DNA of 64,000 nt. Source: Adonisia turfae CCMR0081 (GTDB lineage: Bacteria; Cyanobacteriota; Cyanobacteriia; Phormidesmidales; Phormidesmidaceae). A model generated the notes under the pieces. It saw nothing but the letters and a program-made list of their open reading frames with translations, was not told the DNA's origin and searched no databases. Positions within the stretch are counted from its first letter, which is position 1. Each line of letters opens with the position of its first letter. This document shows, piece by piece, positions 1-7,264 of the stretch. The stretch lies in contig NZ_QXHD01000004.1 in assembly GCF_011009555.1 (NCBI RefSeq), positions 753,449-817,448 of the forward strand, given 5' to 3'. Position numbers and translations under genes: made by a program.

Positions 1-52
1 GTCTAAGTGTTACTCTCGTCAGTTTTTCATCTTAATTGTTTGGAGAAGGTCC

Positions 53-313
53 ATGTCCATTTATGTAGGGAATATCGCCTACACGGTTTCGCAGGAAGAT
101 ATTCAGGAAGTATTCGCAGATTACGGTACCGTTAAGCGAGTAACTGTTCCTATGGATCGCGAAACCGGTCGTCCTCGCGGATTTGCATTTGTAGAAATGT
201 CTGCGGATGCCGAAGAAGACGCTGCTATCGAGGCCCTTGATGGAGCTGAATGGCTCGGTCGTGAGATTCGTGTCAATAAAGCACGCCCTCGGGAGGAAAG
301 ACCAAAGCGCTAA
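53..313 (+). CDS. RNA-binding protein, single RRM domain (cyanobacterial Rbp)
   Basis: An 86-residue protein made almost entirely of one RNA recognition motif. RNP2 (IYVGNI) is at residues 3-8 and RNP1 (RGFAFVEM) at about 42-49, with a short basic tail (KARPREERPKR). This size and layout match the small cyanobacterial Rbp proteins, which bind RNA and are often cold- or stress-responsive; that role is family knowledge. The ATG is preceded by AGAAGG. The gene is followed 35 bases later by a strong hairpin terminator, so it is probably monocistronic. The glycine-rich C-terminal tail seen in some Rbp paralogues is absent. Confidence 0.93.
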   Translation: MSIYVGNIAYTVSQEDIQEVFADYGTVKRVTVPMDRETGRPRGFAFVEMSADAEEDAAIEALDGAEWLGREIRVNKARPREERPKR

Positions 314-347
314 CCCTGGCCCATTCTATTTAATTCAAGGTTTATCA

Positions 348-384
348 GAAGTGCCACATTTCTGTTACAAATGTGGCACTTCTT
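348..384 (+). terminator. Rho-independent terminator of the RNA-binding protein gene
   Basis: A perfect 14-bp stem, GAAGTGCCACATTT (348-361) with AAATGTGGCACTTC (369-382), closes a 7-base loop and is followed by TT. It lies between the plus-strand RRM gene and the convergent minus-strand DUF2839 gene, so it may serve both directions. Confidence 0.8.
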
Positions 385-393
385 GGTGTGGCT

Positions 394-576
394 TTATTGC
401 CAAAAATACGTACCCAAAAATACTGCGGCTGTTCCTCCAAAAAGTACCGCCCAAATCAACCATTCTGTTGGAGTAATGCGTTTAGGATCAAACTTAAACC
501 GATTGGTTTGGGGCCGTTTTTGAGGTACTTTTCCATATTTAGGATCTTGTTCTTTTCTGCGTTTGGCTTCTCCCAT
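394..576 (-). CDS. DUF2839 family small membrane protein
   Basis: A 60-residue protein with the charged N-terminus MGEAKRRKEQDPKYG typical of the DUF2839 family of cyanobacteria, and one C-terminal transmembrane segment at about residues 38-57 (TEWLIWAVLFGGTAAVFLGTYF). The function is unknown. It lies just downstream of the ArsC/Spx-like gene on the same strand (15-base gap) and is probably cotranscribed with it. Confidence 0.85.
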   Translation of the reverse strand: MGEAKRRKEQDPKYGKVPQKRPQTNRFKFDPKRITPTEWLIWAVLFGGTAAVFLGTYFWQ

Positions 577-591
577 GGGGTACTCCCTTTG

Positions 592-945
592 TTAAATTAG
601 CTTTGCCTGTAACTCGCCTTCTTTTACCCGGAAGCCTACTAATACAGCCTGATCATCTTTGACAAATAGAGGCCGCTTGAGAAGCATGGCGTCTTCCGTA
701 AAGGCGTCTATCCACTGAGCATCACTCCAGGTTTTCTTTTCTTCTCCTAAGGCGCGATAAGACATGCCGGATGTATTACGCATCGGCTTAGCAGTTAGTG
801 TCGTCACCCAGTCGGTAATTTGCTCACGACCAGGGGGATGCTCTTTAGTATTGATAAACTCATAGTCAACACCGTTAGCATCGAGCCATGTCAAGGCTTT
901 TTTACAGGTGCCGCAGTTGGGAATGCCGTAAACCTGGAGCGCCAT
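592..945 (-). CDS. ArsC/Spx/MgsR-family thioredoxin-fold protein
   Basis: A 117-residue protein of the ArsC-related family (Spx, MgsR, YffB). The N-terminal beta strand is followed by the redox motif CGTC in VYGIPNCGTCKKA (about residues 5-17). Downstream, KRPLFV at about residues 89-94 is the conserved KRP segment around the ArsC cis-proline. True arsenate reductases and YffB-like proteins cannot be separated here, and no arsenic genes are nearby, so I do not name it arsC. It is divergent from the GST gene and upstream of the DUF2839 gene. Confidence 0.85.
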   Translation of the reverse strand: MALQVYGIPNCGTCKKALTWLDANGVDYEFINTKEHPPGREQITDWVTTLTAKPMRNTSGMSYRALGEEKKTWSDAQWIDAFTEDAMLLKRPLFVKDDQAVLVGFRVKEGELQAKLI

Positions 946-1006
946 AGTTACTTCAGTTCTGTGATTTGCTTACGGATGTTAGCATTTTCCAATTCAGGTG
1001 TTGACC

Positions 1007-1678
1007 ATGGGTTTTAGATTAATTATTGGTAATAAAAACTATTCTTCCTGGTCTTTACGGGCCTGGCTATTTTTGACTGAAAGTGGTCTGGCGTTTGAAG
1101 AGGTTCGCCTGCCGCTGTTTACAGAAGCCTGGCAGCAAATTAGTCAATACAGTCCGGCAAGACGGGTACCGGTACTGATGGATGGAGCAATTGCGGTTTG
1201 GGACAGTAGTGCCATCTATGGCTATGTGCGATCTCAACATCCCAGGGCCATTGGTTGGCCCACAGACCAAAAGGCCCAGGCCATCGCTCGCTCCATTGCG
1301 GCTGAAATGCACAGCGGTTTTTTCGGTATTCGAGAACAGCTGCCGCAAAACGTTCGTGCGCGGGTGCCTGTGGAGCGCGCCAATCTACAGACATCCACCC
1401 AACAGGAAATCAGTCGCGTTGAGCAAATGTGGACCCAAGCCTATGACACCTATGGTGGACCCTGGCTATTTGGCGATTTTTCCATCGCAGATGTGGTCTA
1501 TGCCCCTGTGGCCCTCAGATTCGTCACCTATGAAATCCAGCTAATGCCTACGGCCAGGGCGTTTGTAGATGCAGTAAAGGCATTGCCCTCTATCCAAGCT
1601 TGGGCGAAGGCATCTGCTGCAGAATCAGAAGCAATAAGCTTTATTGATCAACTACACATTGCTGACGATAGTGAATAA
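1007..1678 (+). CDS. Glutathione S-transferase family protein
   Basis: A 223-residue GST-like protein. The N-terminal thioredoxin-like domain contains NKNYSSWSLRAW near residue 10, where GSTs place the catalytic Ser/Tyr/Cys, followed by a helical C-terminal domain (PWLFGDFSIADVVYAPVALRF) typical of the fold. I use the ATG at 1007, because the GTG at 998 adds only three residues and the protein aligns from MGFRLIIGNK. It is divergent from the ArsC-like gene. The substrate is unknown; thiol conjugation or stress defence is family-level inference. Confidence 0.88.
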   Translation: MGFRLIIGNKNYSSWSLRAWLFLTESGLAFEEVRLPLFTEAWQQISQYSPARRVPVLMDGAIAVWDSSAIYGYVRSQHPRAIGWPTDQKAQAIARSIAAEMHSGFFGIREQLPQNVRARVPVERANLQTSTQQEISRVEQMWTQAYDTYGGPWLFGDFSIADVVYAPVALRFVTYEIQLMPTARAFVDAVKALPSIQAWAKASAAESEAISFIDQLHIADDSE

Positions 1679-1933
1679 ACTAGGGTCATACCTGATGTGC
1701 CTTTTGCACAGCTATATAAGGTAGAGTGATTATTCTTTACAGAATCACAATCTTTGCTGTAGATCCGTTGCATTATTGAGGCGGTAAGCTACGATTAGGA
1801 AATTCGTTAGATTGCTGGGGCATGAATAAGCTCATGGCTACTTTTATGAAGTGAGTCTAGTTGATTCGTATCGTTCCAGCAACGGCATTGTCCATTTAGT
1901 CCTGTCGCGTTCTAAGTAAAGAGGGAAAGACTT

Positions 1934-2419
1934 ATCGTACAGAAACATCGAATCAACCGTCAGATCAAAGCTCCGCAAGTATTGCTGATTGACCACGAAA
2001 ACAATAATCGTGGCTTGACCGATACTAGAGATGCGCTCAAGCTGGCTGAAGAAGTAGAGCTGGATCTAGTTCTAGTCTCTGAAAGTAAGCAGGCCCCTGT
2101 GGCTAAGATATTGGACTATGGTAAGTTTCAATATCAGCAGAAAAAGCGCCAAAAGCAGAGTGCACGCACCACCGTTAAAGAGGTAAAATTTCGCCCTAAC
2201 GTTGGTGAATCTGACTATCAACTGCGTATCAACCAAGCGACTCAGTGGTTGGGCAAAGGAGATTCTGTTAAGTTCCGCGTCCGTTTGAGAGGACGGGAAC
2301 ATCAGCACCGCGACCGGGCACTGGAACTGCTGGAACGCATTGTTAAAGATCTTAAAGAAACTGGCAAGATCCAATCTTTTGATCGGCGTGCGCTTGTTTT
2401 ACAGCTCATGCCAGCATAA
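1934..2419 (+). CDS. infC: Translation initiation factor IF-3, apparent AUC start
   Basis: IF-3 binds the 30S subunit and polices start-codon selection. The protein carries INRQIKAPQV in its N-terminal domain, the DYGKFQYQQKK linker, VKEVKFRP, and the C-terminal FRVRLRGREHQH segment. The conserved INRQIKAP block is encoded upstream of the first TTG (1982). In this frame there is no ATG, GTG or TTG between the stop at 1913-1915 and 1982. An ATC at 1934 follows GAGGG (1921-1925) with 8 bases of spacing and would give a 161-residue protein. Rare AUU/AUC starts are established for infC and mediate autoregulation. The sequence looks divergent from the usual cyanobacterial IF-3, so it could be a second paralogue. 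Confidence 0.85.
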   Translation: MVQKHRINRQIKAPQVLLIDHENNNRGLTDTRDALKLAEEVELDLVLVSESKQAPVAKILDYGKFQYQQKKRQKQSARTTVKEVKFRPNVGESDYQLRINQATQWLGKGDSVKFRVRLRGREHQHRDRALELLERIVKDLKETGKIQSFDRRALVLQLMPA

Positions 2420-2445
2420 CCAGCTATTAGCTTTTTAACTGGTTT

Positions 2446-2489
2446 AAAGCTCTAAGTCATTGTTCCCACGGTAATGACTTAGAGCTTTT
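2446..2489 (+). terminator. Terminator downstream of infC
   Basis: A perfect 16-bp inverted repeat, AAAGCTCTAAGTCATT (2446-2461) with its complement at 2473-2488, has an 11-base loop and a TTTT end. Its right arm covers the stop codon of the convergent minus-strand gene. Confidence 0.85.
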
Positions 2490-3045
2490 CGTGTTGACTA
2501 ACCATGGTTTCAATGTCTTCAGCGGCCAGTTTTATGGCATCAGAGCTGAGGTTGGTGGTAACCGGATAATGATGCCTACCTAGCTGGGTGTATATCGTAA
2601 TAGTGACTTGCTCTAATGTTTGGTCACTGGGAACTAAGTGGGGTAGCAGATGAGAAGATACTTGAGTTAACACATCCAGCAAACTTGATCGATAGGCCTG
2701 TAGCGTAAAAATTCCGGGTTCCCATTGAGCAATGTCATCAGGACCAAGATTCTCCGATTGGGTGGTGAAACGTTTGATCTGGTTAATGGCAGGATGGGCC
2801 ATCAGGGTTAAAAAAAGCTGCGAAGTAATGTTATTTGTGGCCGTCGGTAGACAGCTGGCAAAGTCAAACGTTAACCATAAAAAACGTAAAGGTCTTGGTG
2901 ACTCGCTCGTATTCTGTTGTGTGGTCACAGGGTGGTCCTTTTGCATGGGTGCTTTATGATACCAGGGTTGTGCGGGGAGTAGGGAGTGCAGAAGTGGGGG
3001 ACGAGCTAAGACAATCTGAGAGACCTGTAAAAACAAAACTGACAT
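2479..3045 (-). CDS. Hypothetical protein
   Basis: A 188-residue protein that I do not recognise. It has no clear signal peptide or membrane segment. The middle (about 50-185) looks like ordinary globular coding sequence, for example FLWLTFDFASCLPTATNNITSQ and PGIFTLQAYRSSLLDVLTQV. The first 33 residues are less convincing, and an ATG at 2946 (MQKDHPVTTQQN) is a plausible alternative start giving 155 residues. It is convergent with infC, and the terminator hairpin overlaps its stop codon. Confidence 0.6.
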   Translation of the reverse strand: MSVLFLQVSQIVLARPPLLHSLLPAQPWYHKAPMQKDHPVTTQQNTSESPRPLRFLWLTFDFASCLPTATNNITSQLFLTLMAHPAINQIKRFTTQSENLGPDDIAQWEPGIFTLQAYRSSLLDVLTQVSSHLLPHLVPSDQTLEQVTITIYTQLGRHHYPVTTNLSSDAIKLAAEDIETMVSQHEKL

Positions 3046-3130
3046 TGCTGATCCTCAGGATGACTTTAGCTGGGAGACACCTTCAAATAGCAATGGATCT
3101 AGCCCGGTGCATCTCCTAAATCAGCAACCG

Positions 3131-3160
3131 AAAAAACCATCCCTGATCAAGAGGGATGGT
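3131..3160 (-). terminator. Terminator of htpX
   Basis: Read on the minus strand, a 9-bp stem ACCATCCCT/AGGGATGGT (3136-3160) with a 7-base loop runs into six T residues (A-run at 3131-3136 on the plus strand). It lies 60 bases past the htpX stop. Confidence 0.8.
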
Positions 3161-3220
3161 CCGACAAGATTTTTGTATTATCTCCTTTGGTCATCTTGCA
3201 AGGAAATACGAGACTAATTT

Positions 3221-4084
3221 TTAAGCAGTAACTAGCTCTTTTTCAAGTTCCAATAATCGCTCTACTCGTTTATCGGTAGATGGATGGGTGGAAAACAATC
3301 CGCTAAACATTTGTTTGGGGACAGCGTGCATAATCATCAAAGGCTCATAGGCTGGGTTGCCGGTCATGGGCATTTGTCTAGCACTGGCTTCAAGACGCTT
3401 GAGGGCGTTGGCAAGGGCGCGGGGATTACCCGTAAGTTGTGCGGCACCGGCATCGGCTGAAAATTCGCGAGTGCGGCTAATGCCTAGCTGGATAACGGTT
3501 GCGGCCATGGGAGCCAGGAAAAGTGTGGCCATGAGGGCAATGGGATTAGGACCGTCGTCGTCATTAGATCCCCCCATGCCACCAAACCACATGGAGTATT
3601 GCAGCATCTGGGCTAGAAATGAGATCGCACCGGCAATGGTTGCAGCCACAGCCTGGGTGAGGGTGTCACGATTCATAATATGGCTCAGCTCGTGGGCAAT
3701 CACCCCTTCTAGCTCATCAGCGGGGAGCATTTCCATAATGCCCTGGGTAACAGCTACAGCAGCATGCTCAGGATCGCGCCCCGTGGCAAAGGCGTTGGCT
3801 GACTGGGTGGGTAGCAGGTAAACCCCGGGCATCGGAATATCAGCCTTTTTCGCTAGCTTTTCTACCATGGCGTGCAGTTGAGGTGATTCTTCTCGACTGA
3901 CGGGTTGAGCACCGTGGGCAGCTAGGGCAATCTTATCGGAGTAGAACCATGAGCCTAGGTTGGTCATGGCTGCAATCAGGATGCCAAAGATGACGCCACC
4001 TGTACCACCAATTGTGTAGTAGCTAATACTGATCAACAGAGCGCTAAGAACACTCAGCAATGCAAGAGTTTTAAACTGATTCAT
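3221..4084 (-). CDS. htpX: Zinc metalloprotease HtpX (peptidase M48)
   Basis: A 287-residue membrane protease, the usual HtpX length. Two N-terminal hydrophobic segments (about 7-24 and 29-47) precede the catalytic motif HELSHIMNRD (HExxH, near residue 135), with two more hydrophobic segments around 146-167 and 183-203. The third zinc ligand is expected in SRTREFSADAGAA (about 205-217). HtpX degrades misfolded inner-membrane proteins; this is family knowledge. It is monocistronic with its own terminator and is convergent with the hypothetical gene and divergent from the DUF3352 gene. Confidence 0.93.
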   Translation of the reverse strand: MNQFKTLALLSVLSALLISISYYTIGGTGGVIFGILIAAMTNLGSWFYSDKIALAAHGAQPVSREESPQLHAMVEKLAKKADIPMPGVYLLPTQSANAFATGRDPEHAAVAVTQGIMEMLPADELEGVIAHELSHIMNRDTLTQAVAATIAGAISFLAQMLQYSMWFGGMGGSNDDDGPNPIALMATLFLAPMAATVIQLGISRTREFSADAGAAQLTGNPRALANALKRLEASARQMPMTGNPAYEPLMIMHAVPKQMFSGLFSTHPSTDKRVERLLELEKELVTA

Positions 4085-4295
4085 ACTATCTCAACCCTTT
4101 GATTTCGCCATTACGCTTATAGTACTGAGAAAAGTAGAGGCTAGACAGGGATGGCAATCCGAACCTATGACCGAACAGTTGCTGATGAACCGTAATAAGA
4201 AGTATGGAAGTTGTAGATAAATCTACGGTTGTAGGTAAATCTACACATGGGTGGGGCATCTAAATTTAGTTGATTACTGTAGGGAGTTTTGATTT

Positions 4296-6470
4296 GTGAT
4301 TAATCGATGGGGAACGGCAGCGATCGCATTAGCTTTTTTCGCCACACCTCTGGCTGCCCAAGAGCCATCGTTAGAAAAGTCAGAACAGATTGAAGAGTCT
4401 GCCCCTGCAGTGCCAGATCGGTCAGAAGGTGTGCCTGTAATCTTAGAATCCCCCCTTGAAGGGTCCGAAGCGATGCCCGTTGCGAAACCTGAGTCGGAGG
4501 AGACAATTGACGAGTTTGAGATTGAATCAGCCATTGATGTCACTGAATTAAGGGCGTCCCTAGAAGAGCTGCTGCCAACCTCTGCCTCAGCGCCACCCAT
4601 CATCGCAAATATTCTGCCTGTAGACACGCCGGCAGCCATTATTGTCAATACTCGCGACGATGCTTGGTCTGCCCTCAAGCAATATACGCTGTTTGCACAG
4701 CTGAGTGAGGCCTTTGGTGTGGAGCCGAGCCCCCAGGCTCTGCCATTGTTACCGTTGGGGATGAACTATGCCGAAGATGTGCAACCCTGGGTTGGAGATA
4801 GCGTTGCGATCGCACTGCTACCCATACCTAGTGTTCGCACCATCAACCCGGTAGAACGGATGGTCACCATTTTGCCCATCGAAGATGCCGCCGCTTTTAT
4901 CGACTTCATTCCCACCCTGGCCGAAGCCCGCACCGCTTTACCCGAAAAGCATTCCTACAGAACGTTTCCGATTTGGCTCTGGCCCGATGAGTTTGTTCCC
5001 TACGACTACTCCTGGGATGACTTTCCTGAAGAGATTGAACCAGAGGAGTTTCCAGCACCAGTCGAATTCAACTCTGCTGATCTGGCCTCCCCTAATGCAG
5101 CCCTCCGCAGCTATCGCCAACCCGAACCTCCCTACATTTATATTCCTGACGGGACCTATTCAGAGGACGGCTACACCATTCCTGGCTATGCCGTTGCCCA
5201 CCTGGGGAATTACATTGTTGCCGCCGAGACTATTGACAGCCTGCGTCAGTGGATTGAATATCAAACCCAAGATGGTCCTAAGCTCACTAGCAATCCAAGT
5301 TTTGCGAAGACCCAAAGCCACCCTCAAGCACAGAACAGTTTAGCCATCATATATGGCAATGTCGGTCAGTTGCTGAGCTTTGAGTTTAGTAATCCGTTTC
5401 AAGACTTTGGTCTACCACCAATTCCCCAACCCAGCCTGAGTGAGCGGGCGGCCATGTCTAACCTGTTTAGCAATGTCACCTTTGATGCCTTGATTTATCC
5501 TGAGGACAAAGGCATACACCTAGAAGCTCATCTTTATACCGAAGGTGTACTACCAGATTTACCCCCCTCTCCCAATGCCGATCACTCTATCTTGGGACTG
5601 ATCCCTGCAGCCACCTATTTCATGGGCAGTGGCTACGATATCAGCGGCTTTTGGAATGATGTGTCGTCAGCTTTTTCTCTAAATGAGATGACAAGCGGCC
5701 TGATTGAAACAGCCCGCTCCATTGTTGCCCTGGCAACAGGGCTAGACCTCGATACCGACATTTTGGGATGGATGGATGGAGAATACAGTATTTTTCTGTT
5801 CCCCAGCCAATCGGGGTTGTTAAATTCATTTTTTCCAGGTTTGGGCCTAGAAGCGGGCGTCTTGTTAGAAACCAGTAACCGTCCGGCGGCTGAAATAGCC
5901 TTAGCCGCCTTAGATGATGTGGCTGGCGAAGATGTCGCACTATCTACAGAAATTGCAGATCACGCGACAACCAATTGGCTATACGACATTAATGGCGATA
6001 GTCAGCGGGAAAGCGTGCTAACGCATACATGGATTAATGACGATACCCTGGCCTTTACCAGTGGTAACGGTGCCATGGAACGATTGGTCATGCCAGCAGG
6101 GTTTCATGCCCTCAGTCGCCACAGCACCTTTCAAAACGCTACTTCCACGTTTCCCACACCCAACAATGGATACCTGTATGTCAATGCCAGTTCTACACTC
6201 GCATTTTTCTACAACCTATTTGGCTTTAACCAGGCAACTGACCCTTGGGCTGCCGATATCCGCGGCTACTTTGGTACAGTTCGGAGCCTTAGCTTGAGCA
6301 CCTCTAGCAGCACACAACAGTTTCAGATTGATGCTTTGCTAGGGTTGGCTGCCAGTGACCCACCGGCAGCCGGAGCAGAGGAAGAGAGTGCTGAAGACAT
6401 CGAGACGACAGAAGAGACTGCTGACGAGGCCGAGACGACAGAAGAGACTGGAGCAAATGGGGAGGAATAA
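4296..6470 (+). CDS. DUF3352 family exported protein
   Basis: A 724-residue protein starting at GTG 4296, with AGGGAG nine bases upstream. It has a signal peptide (about 1-21, ending ATPLAAQ) and an acidic Glu-rich linker. The DUF3352 hallmark then follows: ILPVDTPAAIIVNTRDDAW near residue 108, then PWVGDSVAIALLP. The family is widespread in cyanobacteria, is predicted periplasmic or lipid-facing, and has no established function. The C-terminus carries a nearly exact tandem of an acidic segment (TTEETADEAETTEETG, about 700-718), which looks like a recent coding duplication. It is followed by a hairpin that probably terminates the convergent small gene. Confidence 0.88.
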   Translation: MINRWGTAAIALAFFATPLAAQEPSLEKSEQIEESAPAVPDRSEGVPVILESPLEGSEAMPVAKPESEETIDEFEIESAIDVTELRASLEELLPTSASAPPIIANILPVDTPAAIIVNTRDDAWSALKQYTLFAQLSEAFGVEPSPQALPLLPLGMNYAEDVQPWVGDSVAIALLPIPSVRTINPVERMVTILPIEDAAAFIDFIPTLAEARTALPEKHSYRTFPIWLWPDEFVPYDYSWDDFPEEIEPEEFPAPVEFNSADLASPNAALRSYRQPEPPYIYIPDGTYSEDGYTIPGYAVAHLGNYIVAAETIDSLRQWIEYQTQDGPKLTSNPSFAKTQSHPQAQNSLAIIYGNVGQLLSFEFSNPFQDFGLPPIPQPSLSERAAMSNLFSNVTFDALIYPEDKGIHLEAHLYTEGVLPDLPPSPNADHSILGLIPAATYFMGSGYDISGFWNDVSSAFSLNEMTSGLIETARSIVALATGLDLDTDILGWMDGEYSIFLFPSQSGLLNSFFPGLGLEAGVLLETSNRPAAEIALAALDDVAGEDVALSTEIADHATTNWLYDINGDSQRESVLTHTWINDDTLAFTSGNGAMERLVMPAGFHALSRHSTFQNATSTFPTPNNGYLYVNASSTLAFFYNLFGFNQATDPWAADIRGYFGTVRSLSLSTSSSTQQFQIDALLGLAASDPPAAGAEEESAEDIETTEETADEAETTEETGANGEE

Positions 6471-6510
6471 GTTAAAAGAGTTTACAGACCTGATTTTACC
6501 TTTTCATAAC

Positions 6511-6549
6511 AAAACTGCTGCTGGCGTATCGTAACGTTACACCAGCAGC
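6511..6549 (-). terminator. Hairpin between convergent genes, likely terminator for the minus strand
   Basis: Arms GCTGCTGG (6517-6524) and CCAGCAGC (6542-6549) enclose a further imperfect stem. On the minus strand the hairpin is followed by TTTT, so it most likely terminates the small gene ending at 6588. Confidence 0.6.
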
Positions 6550-6587
6550 TCAACTAAACTCACAGACCTAAACCTTAACACTCTTCC

Positions 6588-6800
6588 CTAATAGCTCTCA
6601 TCACCGTCAACATCTTTTAGCGCTAACAGATGATTAGCTTGTTGTAATCGCTCTGCAATATTTTGACGCAGAGTTTCATCAACCTTAGGATCAGCTAAGA
6701 CTGCCTGTGCTAGCTGTCGATATCGAGCACTGGTGACTACATCAACCCGTTCTAAATCATTCAAGTTCTCATAGATGGTTTTTGGAGAAGGCTTTTCCAT
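6588..6800 (-). CDS. Small hypothetical protein
   Basis: A 70-residue acidic protein of unknown function, predicted helical (NLNDLERVDVVTSARYRQLAQAV, then LRQNIAERLQQANHLLAL). I choose the ATG at 6800 because AAGGAG lies seven bases upstream. The frame stays open upstream to 6929, but that part is AT-rich and low in complexity (repeated SNSN codons), so it is probably the 5' leader. No signal peptide or membrane segment is seen. Confidence 0.65.
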   Translation of the reverse strand: MEKPSPKTIYENLNDLERVDVVTSARYRQLAQAVLADPKVDETLRQNIAERLQQANHLLALKDVDGDESY

Positions 6801-7264
6801 GAGACTCCTTATATAGTTACTATTGCTAATCTGGTTACTATTGCTGATCTTATAGTCAACAACACCATTGTGTTGCAAGGGGGTAAAGTCCAATAGGAGA
6901 ACGTCGCTAGAGCAAAGAAAACAACACAAATTGCATTATTTCGTATCAAAACTTAAACCTTTAAATGAGTGGTATGCGCTATGCCTCCTGAAAACCTTAC
7001 AGAGGTCTCAAAAGCTGATTGACTCGACGTTTTGTCAAACTGTTACAGTTGACGTACCATGTCACGTGTAACAATTTGACAGTTTTATTAAGGAACTGGG
7101 TCAAATTGCTTTTCTCGTTAGAGAATTAAAGCTCCTCTTGAATTGCCTTGGGCAATGGTGATGCAGCTGCTTGTGTCACGATTGACGAGCCCTGCAAGCT
7201 AAGTTTCTCTAGCTGCCCTTGGGAATTCTTGTCAATACTTGCGCGTTTGTCAAAATACACTTCT
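6801..7264. promoter_or_regulatory. Divergent intergenic region and gltB leader with TTGAC-type inverted repeats
   Basis: No gene is supported here. The region holds several copies of TTGAC/GTCAA. GTCAAACTGT/TACAGTTGAC (7034-7053) is an imperfect palindrome, and TGTTACA (7041-7047) pairs with TGTAACA (7067-7073). These could be operator half-sites for gltB. I could not find a clean NtcA box (GTA-N8-TAC). Confidence 0.35.

Noticed and set aside
3357..3821. 154-codon open frame opposite htpX
   Set aside because: It lies entirely antisense to a well-supported protease gene and its translation (poly-Ser/Met/Ala) is what the complement of that gene would give.
6801..6929. N-terminal extension of the small gene ending at 6588
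   Set aside because: The extra 43 codons are AT-rich with a repeated SNSN stretch, while AAGGAG directly precedes the ATG at 6800.
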